Part shown: piece by piece, positions 44,287 to 51,885 of the stretch | Position numbering within the stretch: position 1 is the first letter of the stretch | Layout: every line of letters begins with the position of its first letter | Assembly (NCBI RefSeq): GCF_024580735.1 | Contig: NZ_JANIJX010000002.1 | Coordinates: forward strand, 149,168-213,167 | Direction: 5' to 3' | Length of the DNA stretch: 64,000 bases | From: Brevibacterium moorei | GTDB taxonomy: Bacteria; Actinomycetota; Actinomycetes; Actinomycetales; Brevibacteriaceae | Program-made: the position numbers and the translations under genes | Notes under the pieces: generated by a model | What the model saw: the letters and a program-made list of their open reading frames with translations, nothing else | Told to the model about the DNA's origin: nothing | Databases searched by the model: none

Positions 44287-45442
44287 CGAGGTGCCGGAAT
44301 ACGAAGACCTGGAGCTGTTCGACACCACGGCGGAGGATGAACTGCTGGATGCGGCGGTGGCGCGGATGCGCGTGTCCCTGCCGGAGTGGGCGCCGGACGA
44401 GTCGAACACTGAAATGGTGCTGCTGGAGGCCATGTGCGTGCTGGTGGGCATGGTCATGTTCGAGGTCAACGACGTGCCGCAGCAGGTCGTGGCGCAGCTG
44501 TTGGAGGTGTACGGCCTGGAGCGCGACCCGGGCGCGCAGGCGTCCGGGCTGGTGGAGTTCACATTCTCCGGTGCTGACCCGTCGCAGACCGTCCCGGCTG
44601 GCACCACGGTGCGGTGGACGGATGAGACGACGGGTGAGTCGTTCGACCTGGTGACGCAGGAGGGTGTGACGGTCTCCACGGTGGAGACGCTGAAGGGTAC
44701 CGCGCGGGTGCTGGCGGAGGACGTCGGCGCTGAACTGAACGGCGTGGCGAATCAACCGGTGGACGTGCTGGAGTCGTTGCCGCAGGTGGAGGCCGCGCGG
44801 TTCCTGGGAGCGATTGCGGGCGGCATGGACCCGGAGGATGACGAATCGTACTTCGACCGGGGGGCCGCGATGTTTGCGCGGCAGACGTCCACCCTGGTGT
44901 TGCCGGACCAGTTCAGCCTGGCGGCGGCAACGTTCCCGTTCGTGGACCGGGCGAAGACGTACAGCCTATTGGACCCCGCCCACCCAGACGTGGAGACGCT
45001 GGGGCATGTCACCACGGTGCTGTCGTCCGGTGAGGCCGGGGCCGGGGTGTTGTCGCCGGAGCAGGTGGAGACGGTACGGAACGCGCTGACGGCTCAGGCT
45101 GTTGCCGGGCTGGTCGTCCATTGTGTGACGCCGGTAGTGACCGGGGTGACGGTCACGGTGGAGGTTGTGAAGGACTCCACCGCGGTGTCGGAGGACGTGG
45201 TGGCGGCCGTGGAGGAGGCTGTGGCCGGGTTCATGTCGGCGGGGTCATGGGATTGGCGGGCCCGCGTGTCGAAGAACGAAGTGCTGTCGGCGGCGGCGAA
45301 GGCTGAGGGCGTCGCCTACGTGCAGGCGGCGACGGTGGCGAAGACCGGTAGCGCGCCCGCGGACGTGGTGGAGCTGACGGATGCCGGGTATGGTGCTCTC
45401 CCCCACCTGGACAGTGTGACTGTGACCGTGGTTGGGGGTTGA
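44276..45442 (+). CDS. Baseplate J-like protein
   Basis: About 388 aa from GTG 44276 (GAGGGGGACGAC upstream; ATG 44246 in the same frame is the alternative and would add 10 residues). Hallmarks: EDELLDAAVARMRVSLPEWAPDESNTEMVLLEAMC, ASGLVEFTFSGADPSQTVPAGTTVRW (the J-family beta motif), PQVEAARFLGAIAGGMDPEDDESYFDR, VTVEVVKDSTAV. It forms the wedge that links hub and sheath. Confidence 0.85.
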   Translation: MATDEVPEYEDLELFDTTAEDELLDAAVARMRVSLPEWAPDESNTEMVLLEAMCVLVGMVMFEVNDVPQQVVAQLLEVYGLERDPGAQASGLVEFTFSGADPSQTVPAGTTVRWTDETTGESFDLVTQEGVTVSTVETLKGTARVLAEDVGAELNGVANQPVDVLESLPQVEAARFLGAIAGGMDPEDDESYFDRGAAMFARQTSTLVLPDQFSLAAATFPFVDRAKTYSLLDPAHPDVETLGHVTTVLSSGEAGAGVLSPEQVETVRNALTAQAVAGLVVHCVTPVVTGVTVTVEVVKDSTAVSEDVVAAVEEAVAGFMSAGSWDWRARVSKNEVLSAAAKAEGVAYVQAATVAKTGSAPADVVELTDAGYGALPHLDSVTVTVVGG

Positions 45443-46089
45443 ACCTGATGGTGGACGATATGGGGCGGGAGCTGTACGACATGCTCCCCCAGCAGTACCG
45501 GACCCAGGATGCTCTGCAGGAGCCCGCTGAGCCGTTGCGGCGGTTCCTCGACGGGCCGGGAGGTCTCCTCACCGCGGTGGCGGGCGTGCTGGACGATGTG
45601 GACGCGGGCGTGTGGGTTGACCCGGGCCGCGCCAATGAGAAGGTGCTGCGGTGGTTGGCGCAGGTGTTGGGTTCCCGGGATCGGGGATTGAACGCGGCTG
45701 ACCTGCGGAAGGCGTTGCAGGCCCGCCTGCAGGATGGAGCCCCGGCGGTGGGTACCCGGTCGCATATCGGGCAGGCCGCCGCCTATGTGCTGGGCGAGGA
45801 CACGAAGCTGGCCGTGTTCCCTGACCCTGATATTCCGTTCACGATCTACGTCCTGACGGATGAGGCGCACCTGCTGGCGGCTGGTGGTGTCGATGCGGTA
45901 CGGGAGAAGATCAGCGCGTATGGCGCGACCCCGGCGGGGTTCAAGCTGATGCCGGTGGCGGCTCATGCCACGTGGGATTCGTTCGATGGTGCGGTGGCGG
46001 ATGCCGGTGGTAGCTGGGATGACTTCGCGCGGATGGTGCGGACGTGGGCGGATCACGATTCGCTGGGGGCTATCATCCAGGGTGATTGA
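45439..46089 (+). CDS. Tail protein I
   Basis: 216 aa from TTG 45439 overlapping the J stop; ATG 45448 is an alternative. MVDDMGRELYDMLPQQYRTQDALQEPAEPLRRFLDG and WVDPGRANEKVLRWLAQVLGS match P2 gpI-type proteins that complete the wedge and accept the fibre. It is the last gene of the prophage before the attachment site. Between 46090 and 46221 I see no gene. Confidence 0.8.
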   Translation: MNLMVDDMGRELYDMLPQQYRTQDALQEPAEPLRRFLDGPGGLLTAVAGVLDDVDAGVWVDPGRANEKVLRWLAQVLGSRDRGLNAADLRKALQARLQDGAPAVGTRSHIGQAAAYVLGEDTKLAVFPDPDIPFTIYVLTDEAHLLAAGGVDAVREKISAYGATPAGFKLMPVAAHATWDSFDGAVADAGGSWDDFARMVRTWADHDSLGAIIQGD

Positions 46090-46221
46090 GGTGGCGCAGG
46101 AATGGCGCGCGCCCGTGTACCCGTGTGGCGTTGGTGGCGGCTGTGGCGGGTTGGTTCGGCGTTTGGGTGGCGGCGGTGGCGGGCGTGTCGTCCGGCCGAC
46201 GCCGGGGGCGGCGTTGGGCTG

Positions 46222-46270
46222 TTTCGTTTACACCGAGGGGGTCGGGGGTTCGAGTCCCTCTGGGCCCACC
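46222..46270 (+). tRNA. 3' half of tRNA-Val(UAC) = right attachment site
   Basis: Reads as a canonical tRNA from the anticodon arm onward: stem TTTCG (46222-46226), loop TTTACAC (anticodon TAC at 46229-46231), stem CGAGG, variable GGGTC, T-stem GGGGG, loop TTCGAGT (46249-46255), stem CCCTC, acceptor strand TGGGCCC (46261-46267), A and CC. No D-arm or 5' acceptor strand lies upstream, so the gene is cut. The intact tRNA should be at the left end of the prophage, rebuilt from the phage copy. Identity core is within about 46227-46270; its exact ends need the left site. Confidence 0.8.
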
Positions 46271-46320
46271 CACGTCCTGAGTCGCGAGATCGTTGACAGA
46301 TGAGCCGCGACAGGGCTGAC

Positions 46321-46356
46321 ACGAAGGCCCCGGAGTTTTCCCTCCGGGGCCTTCGT
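46321..46356. terminator. Perfect 15-bp hairpin terminator
   Basis: ACGAAGGCCCCGGAG (46321-46335) with 46342-46356, loop TTTTCC. It probably ends the tRNA transcript and also the gene coming from the right. The 338 bases from 46090 to 46427 hold only the attachment site and this hairpin. Confidence 0.85.
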
Positions 46357-46427
46357 GTTGTCCGGACTCGGATGGGGGTTCATCCGGTTTTGCGGATGGG
46401 TGACTGGTAGCTCTTGGCGGGGTCGGT

Positions 46428-46841
46428 CTAGTGTGCGGACCGAGTGCTGATCATGGCACCTCCTGAGACCAGAAGGAAGCCAACGCCGATGGCGGCGAAG
46501 GCGGCTCGGAACTCGCCTCCGACGACGTGTCCGATCCCGTCGGGCATCGCTCCTGCAACCTCGACGCCGGTACCGATCATCATGAGCCGCCTACTAAGAG
46601 TCGACCATGCGGACCGCCCGCGGAGCCAGCGCCCCGCCTGCCACGCCAGGCAGACGACGCCCACATTTGAAATGACGTGGTCCATGACAGAGGTGCCCGC
46701 CTCCGTCAACGATGGCAGGTTCCCATCGGACAGGTGGAAGGCGGCCTGCGCGGCTACTCCGACTATCTGGGCTCCCAGGCCGACGAGGATCAGGGGTGGA
46801 ACCGGGCGGTCTCCGCGTGAGTCGTTGATTCGTGGTGTCAT
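46428..46841 (-). CDS. Small four-helix membrane protein
   Basis: 137 aa, ATG at 46841 with AAGGACAC upstream. Four membrane segments at about residues 14-36, 50-70, 80-100 and 108-132 (LILVGLGAQIVGVAAQAAF, ISNVGVVCLAWQAGRWL, LMMIGTGVEVAGAMP, FRAAFAAIGVGFLLVSGG). A His in AAFHLSD and in GIGHVVGGE could bind metal or haem. The frame is open upstream for 73 more codons but without family-like sequence. Function unknown. Confidence 0.6.
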   Translation of the reverse strand: MTPRINDSRGDRPVPPLILVGLGAQIVGVAAQAAFHLSDGNLPSLTEAGTSVMDHVISNVGVVCLAWQAGRWLRGRSAWSTLSRRLMMIGTGVEVAGAMPDGIGHVVGGEFRAAFAAIGVGFLLVSGGAMISTRSAH

Positions 46842-47168
46842 GTCAGTGTCCTTGATGGAGCGCGCGTTCGCGGCCGGCCCGAGGTAGAGGGCCGTGCAGG
46901 CAACCTCCCCGACCGTGGAGAGGAGCTCGCCGTCGTCTCGTTCGCAACCGTCGAGGAACTGTGTGCCTGGTTGGCGGCCCATCATGCCACGCACCCCGGC
47001 CCCGGTTCCCCGAGCTGCGTCATCGTGCCCACTACCGAGCTCATCGAGCATCTCGCTCACTCCTCACACCTAGGGCGCCGGCGGCCAGGGCGTGAATCGG
47101 AATGGCAGTTCTGTTCAATTAGTACGACGCCACCGCCATCGCGCACATCCGCTGTCACAATGGGCAGC
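46842..47168. other. 327-base gap with a possible gene remnant
   Basis: No intact gene. On the plus strand, about 46920-47085 reads EELAVVSFATVEELCAWLAAHHATHPG... and looks like the decayed start of a YdeI-type protein (F.t...l..WL..hH). It continues in frame into the VOC gene only by chance. Probable -10/-35 signals for the two flanking genes must lie here, but none stands out. Confidence 0.3.
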
Positions 47169-47516
47169 ATGATCGTTCACAGAGTAGTGCCGAACTTGAC
47201 CGTCACGGACCTGTCCAAAGCAGTCGACGAACACCGGGCCGCTCTTGGGCTAGACGTGCTCATGGACCATGGCTGGATTGTCACGCTTGGCGACGATGAA
47301 GGACATCAGCTCAGTCTGATGACCGCCGACGCCTCCGCCCCGATGAACCCGGCGGTTTCGATCTTCGTAGACGACGTGGCCGAAGCGCTGAATCGAGTCC
47401 GCTCGGCCGGGCTGGAGATCGTGCATCCACTCACTGAAGAACCATGGGGAGTCACCCGGTTCTTCTACCGCGACAGCGGCGGAAAAGTCGTCAACGTCGG
47501 AATGCACAGTTCCTAG
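47169..47516 (+). CDS. VOC (glyoxalase/bleomycin-resistance) family protein
   Basis: 115 aa: MIVHRVVPNLTVTDLSKAVDEHRAALGLDVLMDHGWIVTLG... with the second half VSIFVDDVAEALNRVRSAGLEIVHPLTEEPWGVTRFFYRDSGGKVVNVGMHS. The two beta-alpha-beta-beta-beta units and the ending 'GvtrFf.rDp.G.vvNi' fit the VOC superfamily. Substrate unknown. No ribosome-binding site; ATG 47160 in the same frame is an alternative. It converges on, and overlaps, the DoxX-like gene. Confidence 0.75.
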   Translation: MIVHRVVPNLTVTDLSKAVDEHRAALGLDVLMDHGWIVTLGDDEGHQLSLMTADASAPMNPAVSIFVDDVAEALNRVRSAGLEIVHPLTEEPWGVTRFFYRDSGGKVVNVGMHSS

Positions 47517-47873
47517 ATCAGGTAACCGAAGACCAGGGTGACGACTGCACGGCCGAACATTCCCAGGCAGTTCAACCCAGCACGCGCGCCCCGGAAACCG
47601 CGCTCGCAGATGCGCTGCGATTGCACAGAGGAAGTACACGATGACCCCGGCATGCGCGGCCAGTCCGACGCCGGGCACCCACAGACCGGCGATCAAACCC
47701 ACCACCGCACACGCCTTGACGACGACGAGCGCCCACCACCAATCACGCGGGAACCGCACACCTTCAAGGCAGTCGCTGATGAACCTCGGCGGCCGGAGCG
47801 AGACGATCACATCGAAGAGCAGCGCTGCGCCGAGGAGACAGGACAACCACCAGGGATCGGGGATCAGGCTCAT
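47513..47873 (-). pseudogene. DoxX-like membrane protein, interrupted by a one-base insertion
   Basis: The reading frame from ATG 47873 gives a DoxX-like protein (SCLLGAALLFDVIVSLRPPRF, WWWALVVVKACAVVGLIAGLWVPGVGLAAHAGVIVYFLCAIAAHLRARFPG) but then loses similarity. Removing one base from the CCC run at 47576-47578 restores the expected end, LNCLGMFGRAVVTLVFGYLI and TAG at 47513-47515, for a total of 119 aa with four membrane helices. So the gene carries a +1 frameshift, either a real mutation or a sequencing error. It overlaps the TetR gene by 4 bases and was surely co-transcribed with it. Confidence 0.75.
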
Positions 47874-48457
47874 TCCCCCTCCCCCGCGTGTTTGGTGAGT
47901 GCGGCGATCACGCTGCGCAGACTATCGCGCAGTGCGTGGACATCCGGGGCATCACCAGGCCAGGTGAAGAGCCGCCCGATGTATGCGAAGTAGATTCCCC
48001 CGGCGAGCGCAGCGGCCCGCTCGACGGGTACCCCTCCCTCGCGCAGGACCGCGGCTATTTCACCGGACAGCCGCGCGGCCAACTCCGTGAAGACCGACGA
48101 CTCGTGTGCGCCCAGGACCAGGATGGAACCGTAGGTGCGCGCCAGAGCAAAGTCACTGGAGAACAGGAGGAGGAATGGCCCGAACAGTTCCATGATCTGC
48201 TCGGTGATGCCCGCCTGGACCCGACTATCGGCAGCACCGCCTCGTTGGACATGGACTTCGCGGATCCGCTGGTCGAAACACTCCAGGAGCAGCGCATTTT
48301 TATCACCGACGGACATGACCGTCCCGACACTCACCCCGCCGGCGGCTGCAATTTCTCGAATGGTCGTCTGGGCGAATCCTTGGGTGCGGAACAAGCGGTC
48401 CGCGCTTGCAAGCACTTTCGCGTTGGTCGCGCGGCGCTGAACGTCACGAGTCTTCAT
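47870..48457 (-). CDS. TetR-family transcriptional regulator
   Basis: 195 aa from ATG 48457 (AAGGGTGGGG upstream). HTH at residues ~12-55: KVLASADRLFRTQGFAQTTIREIAAAGGVSVGTVMSVGDKNALLLECF. The rest is the helical ligand-binding and dimer domain. The usual Tyr/Phe of the recognition helix (GTVYxHF) is replaced by GTVMSVGDK. It is expressed together with the DoxX-like gene and probably controls it and itself through the twin palindromes at 48473-48495. Confidence 0.85.
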   Translation of the reverse strand: MKTRDVQRRATNAKVLASADRLFRTQGFAQTTIREIAAAGGVSVGTVMSVGDKNALLLECFDQRIREVHVQRGGAADSRVQAGITEQIMELFGPFLLLFSSDFALARTYGSILVLGAHESSVFTELAARLSGEIAAVLREGGVPVERAAALAGGIYFAYIGRLFTWPGDAPDVHALRDSLRSVIAALTKHAGEGE

Positions 48458-48472
48458 CGTCCCCACCCTTAT

Positions 48473-48495
48473 GAACATGTTCACTGAACATGTTC
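48473..48495. promoter_or_regulatory. Twin palindromic operator GAACATGTTC of the TetR gene
   Basis: Two perfect copies of the 10-bp palindrome GAACATGTTC (48473-48482 and 48486-48495), centres 13 bp apart, 16 bases before the TetR start codon. On the minus strand TAGGAT lies next to them and may be the -10. Typical autoregulatory arrangement. Confidence 0.75.
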
Positions 48496-48590
48496 ATCCT
48501 ATGCTATGACGAGCCCACCCGGCCAGGGTGAATCGAAACCGAACGTAACGAATCGCTTGACAGTAGGGGTCCAATGGGGATGATCGAACC

Positions 48591-50011
48591 ATGGCCGCGT
48601 CGTACCCGGAACCCCTACCCTTCCCAGACATCCTGTCCCGCATCTGGGCGATCACCGGCACGTCCGACTCCACGGTGCCACAGGCCCTCGACGCGGTGAC
48701 CTTCGCCGGCCCCCGGGAGGTGCTTCCCTCCGCCTTCGACGTGACGGGGCTGGCCACCGGGGCAATCGCGGCCACCACGCTGGCGCTGGCTCGGTTGCAC
48801 GCCGCCCGATGGGCAAGGCCTGCCGCCCCTGTAACCGTCGACAGCGCCGAGGCCTGTGCCGCGTTCGCCGCCGAACGGCTGTTCACACCAGTCGGCTGGG
48901 AACTGCCCCGTTGTGGGATCCCCTGGCGGGCGACTATCGCACTGCGACCGACTGGATCCGGTTGCACACCAATTACAGTCACCACCGTGACGCAGTCGTC
49001 CATGTGCTGGGCGTTCACGACCGCGCCGGCGTGGAGGCAGCGGTGGCCACACTCCCGGCCGAGGAGATCGAGCGCGCCGTCGTCGCTGCGGGCGGCGCGG
49101 CAGCAACCCTGCACACCCGTGAGGCCTGGCTGGATTCCGCAGCGGGTCGCGCCGCCCGTGATGCTCCCCCGATCACAGTCCGGGAACACCCCGGCACCGC
49201 AAGGGTCGGCTGGGCGCAGACCACTGCGGATCTACCCCTGAGCGGAGTCCGCTTCCTCGACCTCACGCGCGTCATCGCAGGGCCGGTGTACACCAAGATC
49301 CTCGCCGGCTACGGTGCCGAAGTGCTGCGCATCGACCCGCCAGGTTTCACCGAGGTGGCCTCCCTGTTGTCTGAGACCACACTGGGCAAACGCGCGGCAG
49401 CGCTCGATCTGGCTAACCGTGCGGGGCGAAGCACGTTCGAGGAGCTGGTCAGAACGGCCGACGTCATTGTGATGGGCTACCGGGCCGATGCCCTGGAACG
49501 CATCGGCTATGACAGGGCCCGCTTGGCCGCCCTCAATCCGGGCCTCATCACCGCACAGCTCAACGCCTATGGATGGGCGGGGCCCTGGCGGAATCGGCGC
49601 GGGTTCGACAGCCTCGTGCAGTTCAGTTGTGGAATCGCCGCCACTGGAGCATCCGCCTACGCCCGTGAGGAGCCGGTCCCGCTGCCCGTCCAAGCCCTTG
49701 ATCATGCGAGCGGGTGGCTCCTGGCCACGGCCATCACCCGAGCGCTGCACCGTCGGCTCTCATCGTCCACCGTCTCACACATCACCGGTTCGCTGATCGG
49801 CACGGCCAATCTGCCCTATGCCATGAGTCCACCGGATGGACCACCGGTGCCGGGGAATCAGGCCGAGCCCGGCTTGGAGGAGACCCAAACGGATTGGGGC
49901 CCCGCACTACGGGTGCCGTTGCCCGGCCATATAGCGGGTGTCCAGCCGGTTTGGGCATATCCTGCCGGACCACTGGCCCGGCACGGCGCACAGTGGACGG
50001 ACCGGCCGTAG
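48591..50011 (+). pseudogene. CaiB/BaiF-type CoA transferase (family III), frameshifted
   Basis: Two frames are needed. Frame 1 from ATG 48591 gives MAASYPEPLPFPDILSRIW... to FAAERLFTPVGWELP; frame 2 continues LWDPLAGDYRTATDWIRLHTNYSHHRDAV... through the family signature GVRFLDLTRVIAGPVYTKILAGYGAEVLRIDPPG to ALDHASGWLLATAITRAL. They join at a run of four C at 48906-48909; one added C restores a protein of about 473 aa. Family III enzymes move CoA between carboxylic acids; this long form is common in Actinomycetota. Real mutation or sequencing error cannot be told apart here. Confidence 0.75.
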
Positions 50012-50031
50012 CACTGCCCGATGATGGGCGC

Positions 50032-50210
50032 TAGACTTGCGCCCATGCATTTGTATTTCCTGTGACGGCCGAGTAGGTCCACCGCACTCGTCGAAATTCC
50101 TCCGAGCCGCGGCGACCGCCTCTCCCGACCCCTGTGCGGGTCACCGTCATTTCGCGCACCCATTTTCCGGGCCTCCGAGCCAGTGGCTGCGCTTGTTCAA
50201 AGGATCTACT
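50032..50210 (+). promoter_or_regulatory. Leader of the ABC-F gene with short peptide gene MHLYFL
   Basis: TAGACT (50032-50037) is a likely -10. Eight bases on, ATG 50045 opens a 6-codon reading frame, MHLYFL, stop at 50063-50065. About 145 bases of GC-rich leader follow, with small hairpins (GACCC/GGGTC around CTGTGC; GCC/GGC around AGT), before the AAAGGA of the ABC-F gene. ABC-F resistance genes are often controlled by ribosome stalling on such a peptide. Confidence 0.5.
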
Positions 50211-51857
50211 GTGCCAACCTCATCACTTCACGCCCATGCGCGCTCCAGCGCGCAACTCATTGCCACCGACGTCTCCGTCATACGCGGTGCAACGCCAATC
50301 CTCAACCATGTCGATCTGAACCTCTCGCCGACGTCGCGCGTGGCGATGGTCGGCGAGAACGGCAGGGGCAAGTCCACGCTGCTCCACGTGCTCGCCGGTG
50401 ATCTCGCCCCCGATGCCGGCACGGTTGACCGGATCGGCACGATCGCCGTGGCCGAACAGGAGTTCGACGCCACGGATGGCCGCACTGTGGGCCAGGTAGT
50501 CGCGGAGGCGATCGCAGAATCCCTGGCGGCACTCGCCGAGCTCGACGCGGCAAGCGGCGCCCTGGCCGGCGGAGCCGAGACAGCAGTCCAGAGATACACC
50601 GCCGCTTTGGAGCGCGCCGAGGCGCTCGACGCCTGGGATGCCGAACGTCGCGTCCGGATCGCCCTCGATGCACTCCAGGCCGATTCCGATATGGCCAGGC
50701 CCCTGGCCGAACTGTCCGTCGGACAACGGTATCGTGTCCGGCTGGCCTGCCTGCTGGGCACCGAGACCGACTTCCTCCTGCTCGACGAACCGACGAACCA
50801 CCTGGACCGCGGCGGTCTCGAATTCCTGACGGCCCAGCTGCGCTCCAGGTCCGGCGGCGTTGCCGTCGTCACCCACGACCGGGCGCTACTTGCCGACTTC
50901 GCCGAGACCGTCGTCGACCTCGATCCGACTCCGGACGGCCGTCCCGCGATCTACGGCAGTGGATATGAGGGCTACCGGACGGGGCGCATCGCCCTGCGGG
51001 AACGGTGGGAGCAGGAGTATGAGCGCCAACGAGCCGAACGAGGCCGCCTGCAGGACAGCCTCAGTTCCGCGCAAAATCGCCTGGTCTCCGGTTGGCGGCC
51101 GGACAAGGGCACGAACAAGCACGGCCGCGCCACACGGGCCGGCGGTCTGGTCCAGAGCGTCCACCGTCGCCAGGCAGCACTCGAGGCGCACGCCATTACG
51201 GTTCCGCAGCCGCCCCAGGTGTTCCACTTCCCCGAACTGCACGTACGCGCCGGAGCATCGCTCTTGACCGTCGACCAGGTCGGCGTCTCCGGCCGACTGG
51301 CCGGACCGGTGTCCTTCTCGCTCTCACAGCACGGCAGGCTCGCAGTGCTCGGCCCCAACGGTGCGGGCAAATCGACCCTGCTCCGAGTCTGTGCCGGTGA
51401 CCTGGCCCCCGATACCGGTTCGGCCCGGTTATCCGGCGGCACACGGCTGGGCTTCCTGCACCAGGAATCGGCGCTGCCCGGCCAGCTGCGCGCAAGCGAG
51501 CTCTACGCCTCGCGCCTCGCTGCGCTCCTAGCGGATGGGGTTCTGCCGCAGGCCGAGGCGATCGGCCTGTCGCAGCTGGGCCTGTTGAAGCCCGGCGAGT
51601 CGGGCAAACGGGTGGCAGAGCTCTCGATGGGGCAGCAGCGGCGCCTCGAATTGGCCCTGGTGCTGGCGCGTCGGCCGCACGTGCTGTTGTTGGACGAGCC
51701 GAGCAACCATCTCTCCATCGCACTCGTCGATGAACTCACCGAGGCCCTGGGGGCGACTGGTGCCGCCGTGGTCATGTCGACCCATGACCGGCAGCTGCGC
51801 CGGGACATATCCGATTGGCCCAGCATCGAGGTGGCGACCCCTGCTGCTCTCAGATAG
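50211..51857 (+). CDS. ABC-F family ATPase (ribosome protection type)
   Basis: 548 aa from GTG 50211 (AAAGGA 7 bases upstream). Two ABC modules without membrane part: first Walker A GENGRGKST, signature LSVGQRYRV, Walker B FLLLDEPTNHLD; second Walker A GPNGAGKST, signature LSMGQQRRL, Walker B VLLLDEPSNHLS. The linker between them has the long charged helices (EQEYERQRAERGRLQDSLSSAQNRL, THRAGGLVQSVHRRQAALE) that reach into the ribosome. Such proteins remove antibiotics (macrolides, lincosamides, pleuromutilins) from the ribosome or regulate translation. Which drug, if any, cannot be read from the sequence. Confidence 0.85.
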   Translation: MPTSSLHAHARSSAQLIATDVSVIRGATPILNHVDLNLSPTSRVAMVGENGRGKSTLLHVLAGDLAPDAGTVDRIGTIAVAEQEFDATDGRTVGQVVAEAIAESLAALAELDAASGALAGGAETAVQRYTAALERAEALDAWDAERRVRIALDALQADSDMARPLAELSVGQRYRVRLACLLGTETDFLLLDEPTNHLDRGGLEFLTAQLRSRSGGVAVVTHDRALLADFAETVVDLDPTPDGRPAIYGSGYEGYRTGRIALRERWEQEYERQRAERGRLQDSLSSAQNRLVSGWRPDKGTNKHGRATRAGGLVQSVHRRQAALEAHAITVPQPPQVFHFPELHVRAGASLLTVDQVGVSGRLAGPVSFSLSQHGRLAVLGPNGAGKSTLLRVCAGDLAPDTGSARLSGGTRLGFLHQESALPGQLRASELYASRLAALLADGVLPQAEAIGLSQLGLLKPGESGKRVAELSMGQQRRLELALVLARRPHVLLLDEPSNHLSIALVDELTEALGATGAAVVMSTHDRQLRRDISDWPSIEVATPAALR

Positions 51858-51885
51858 CCGGCACTCTCGATGAGCCCGAGGCCGG

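Larger units (their letters stand above)
1..46270. mobile_element. Prophage, contractile-tailed (myovirus-like), left end outside window
   Basis: A tyrosine integrase at the left, terminase, portal, protease, capsid, sheath, tube, tape measure, baseplate (gp25, J, I), endolysin and holin genes all lie on the plus strand in one unbroken block. The right boundary is the 3' half of a tRNA-Val gene, after which gene order and strand use change to ordinary chromosome. The head genes are of the Mu type (DUF935 portal, MuF, gpI-like protease) and the tail is contractile. The left attachment site and the rest of the left arm are not in the window, so completeness cannot be judged. No structural gene I recognise is interrupted by a stop, apart from two apparent programmed frameshifts, so the phage may be functional. 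Confidence 0.95.

Noticed and set aside
46195..46270. A complete tRNA gene at the prophage end
   Set aside because: No D-arm and no 5' acceptor strand (GGGCCCA) can be found upstream of 46222.
46073..46273. Minus-strand small protein starting MGGPRGTRTPDPLGV
   Set aside because: This is the well-known false protein read antisense from the 3' end of tRNA genes; it rather confirms the tRNA remnant.
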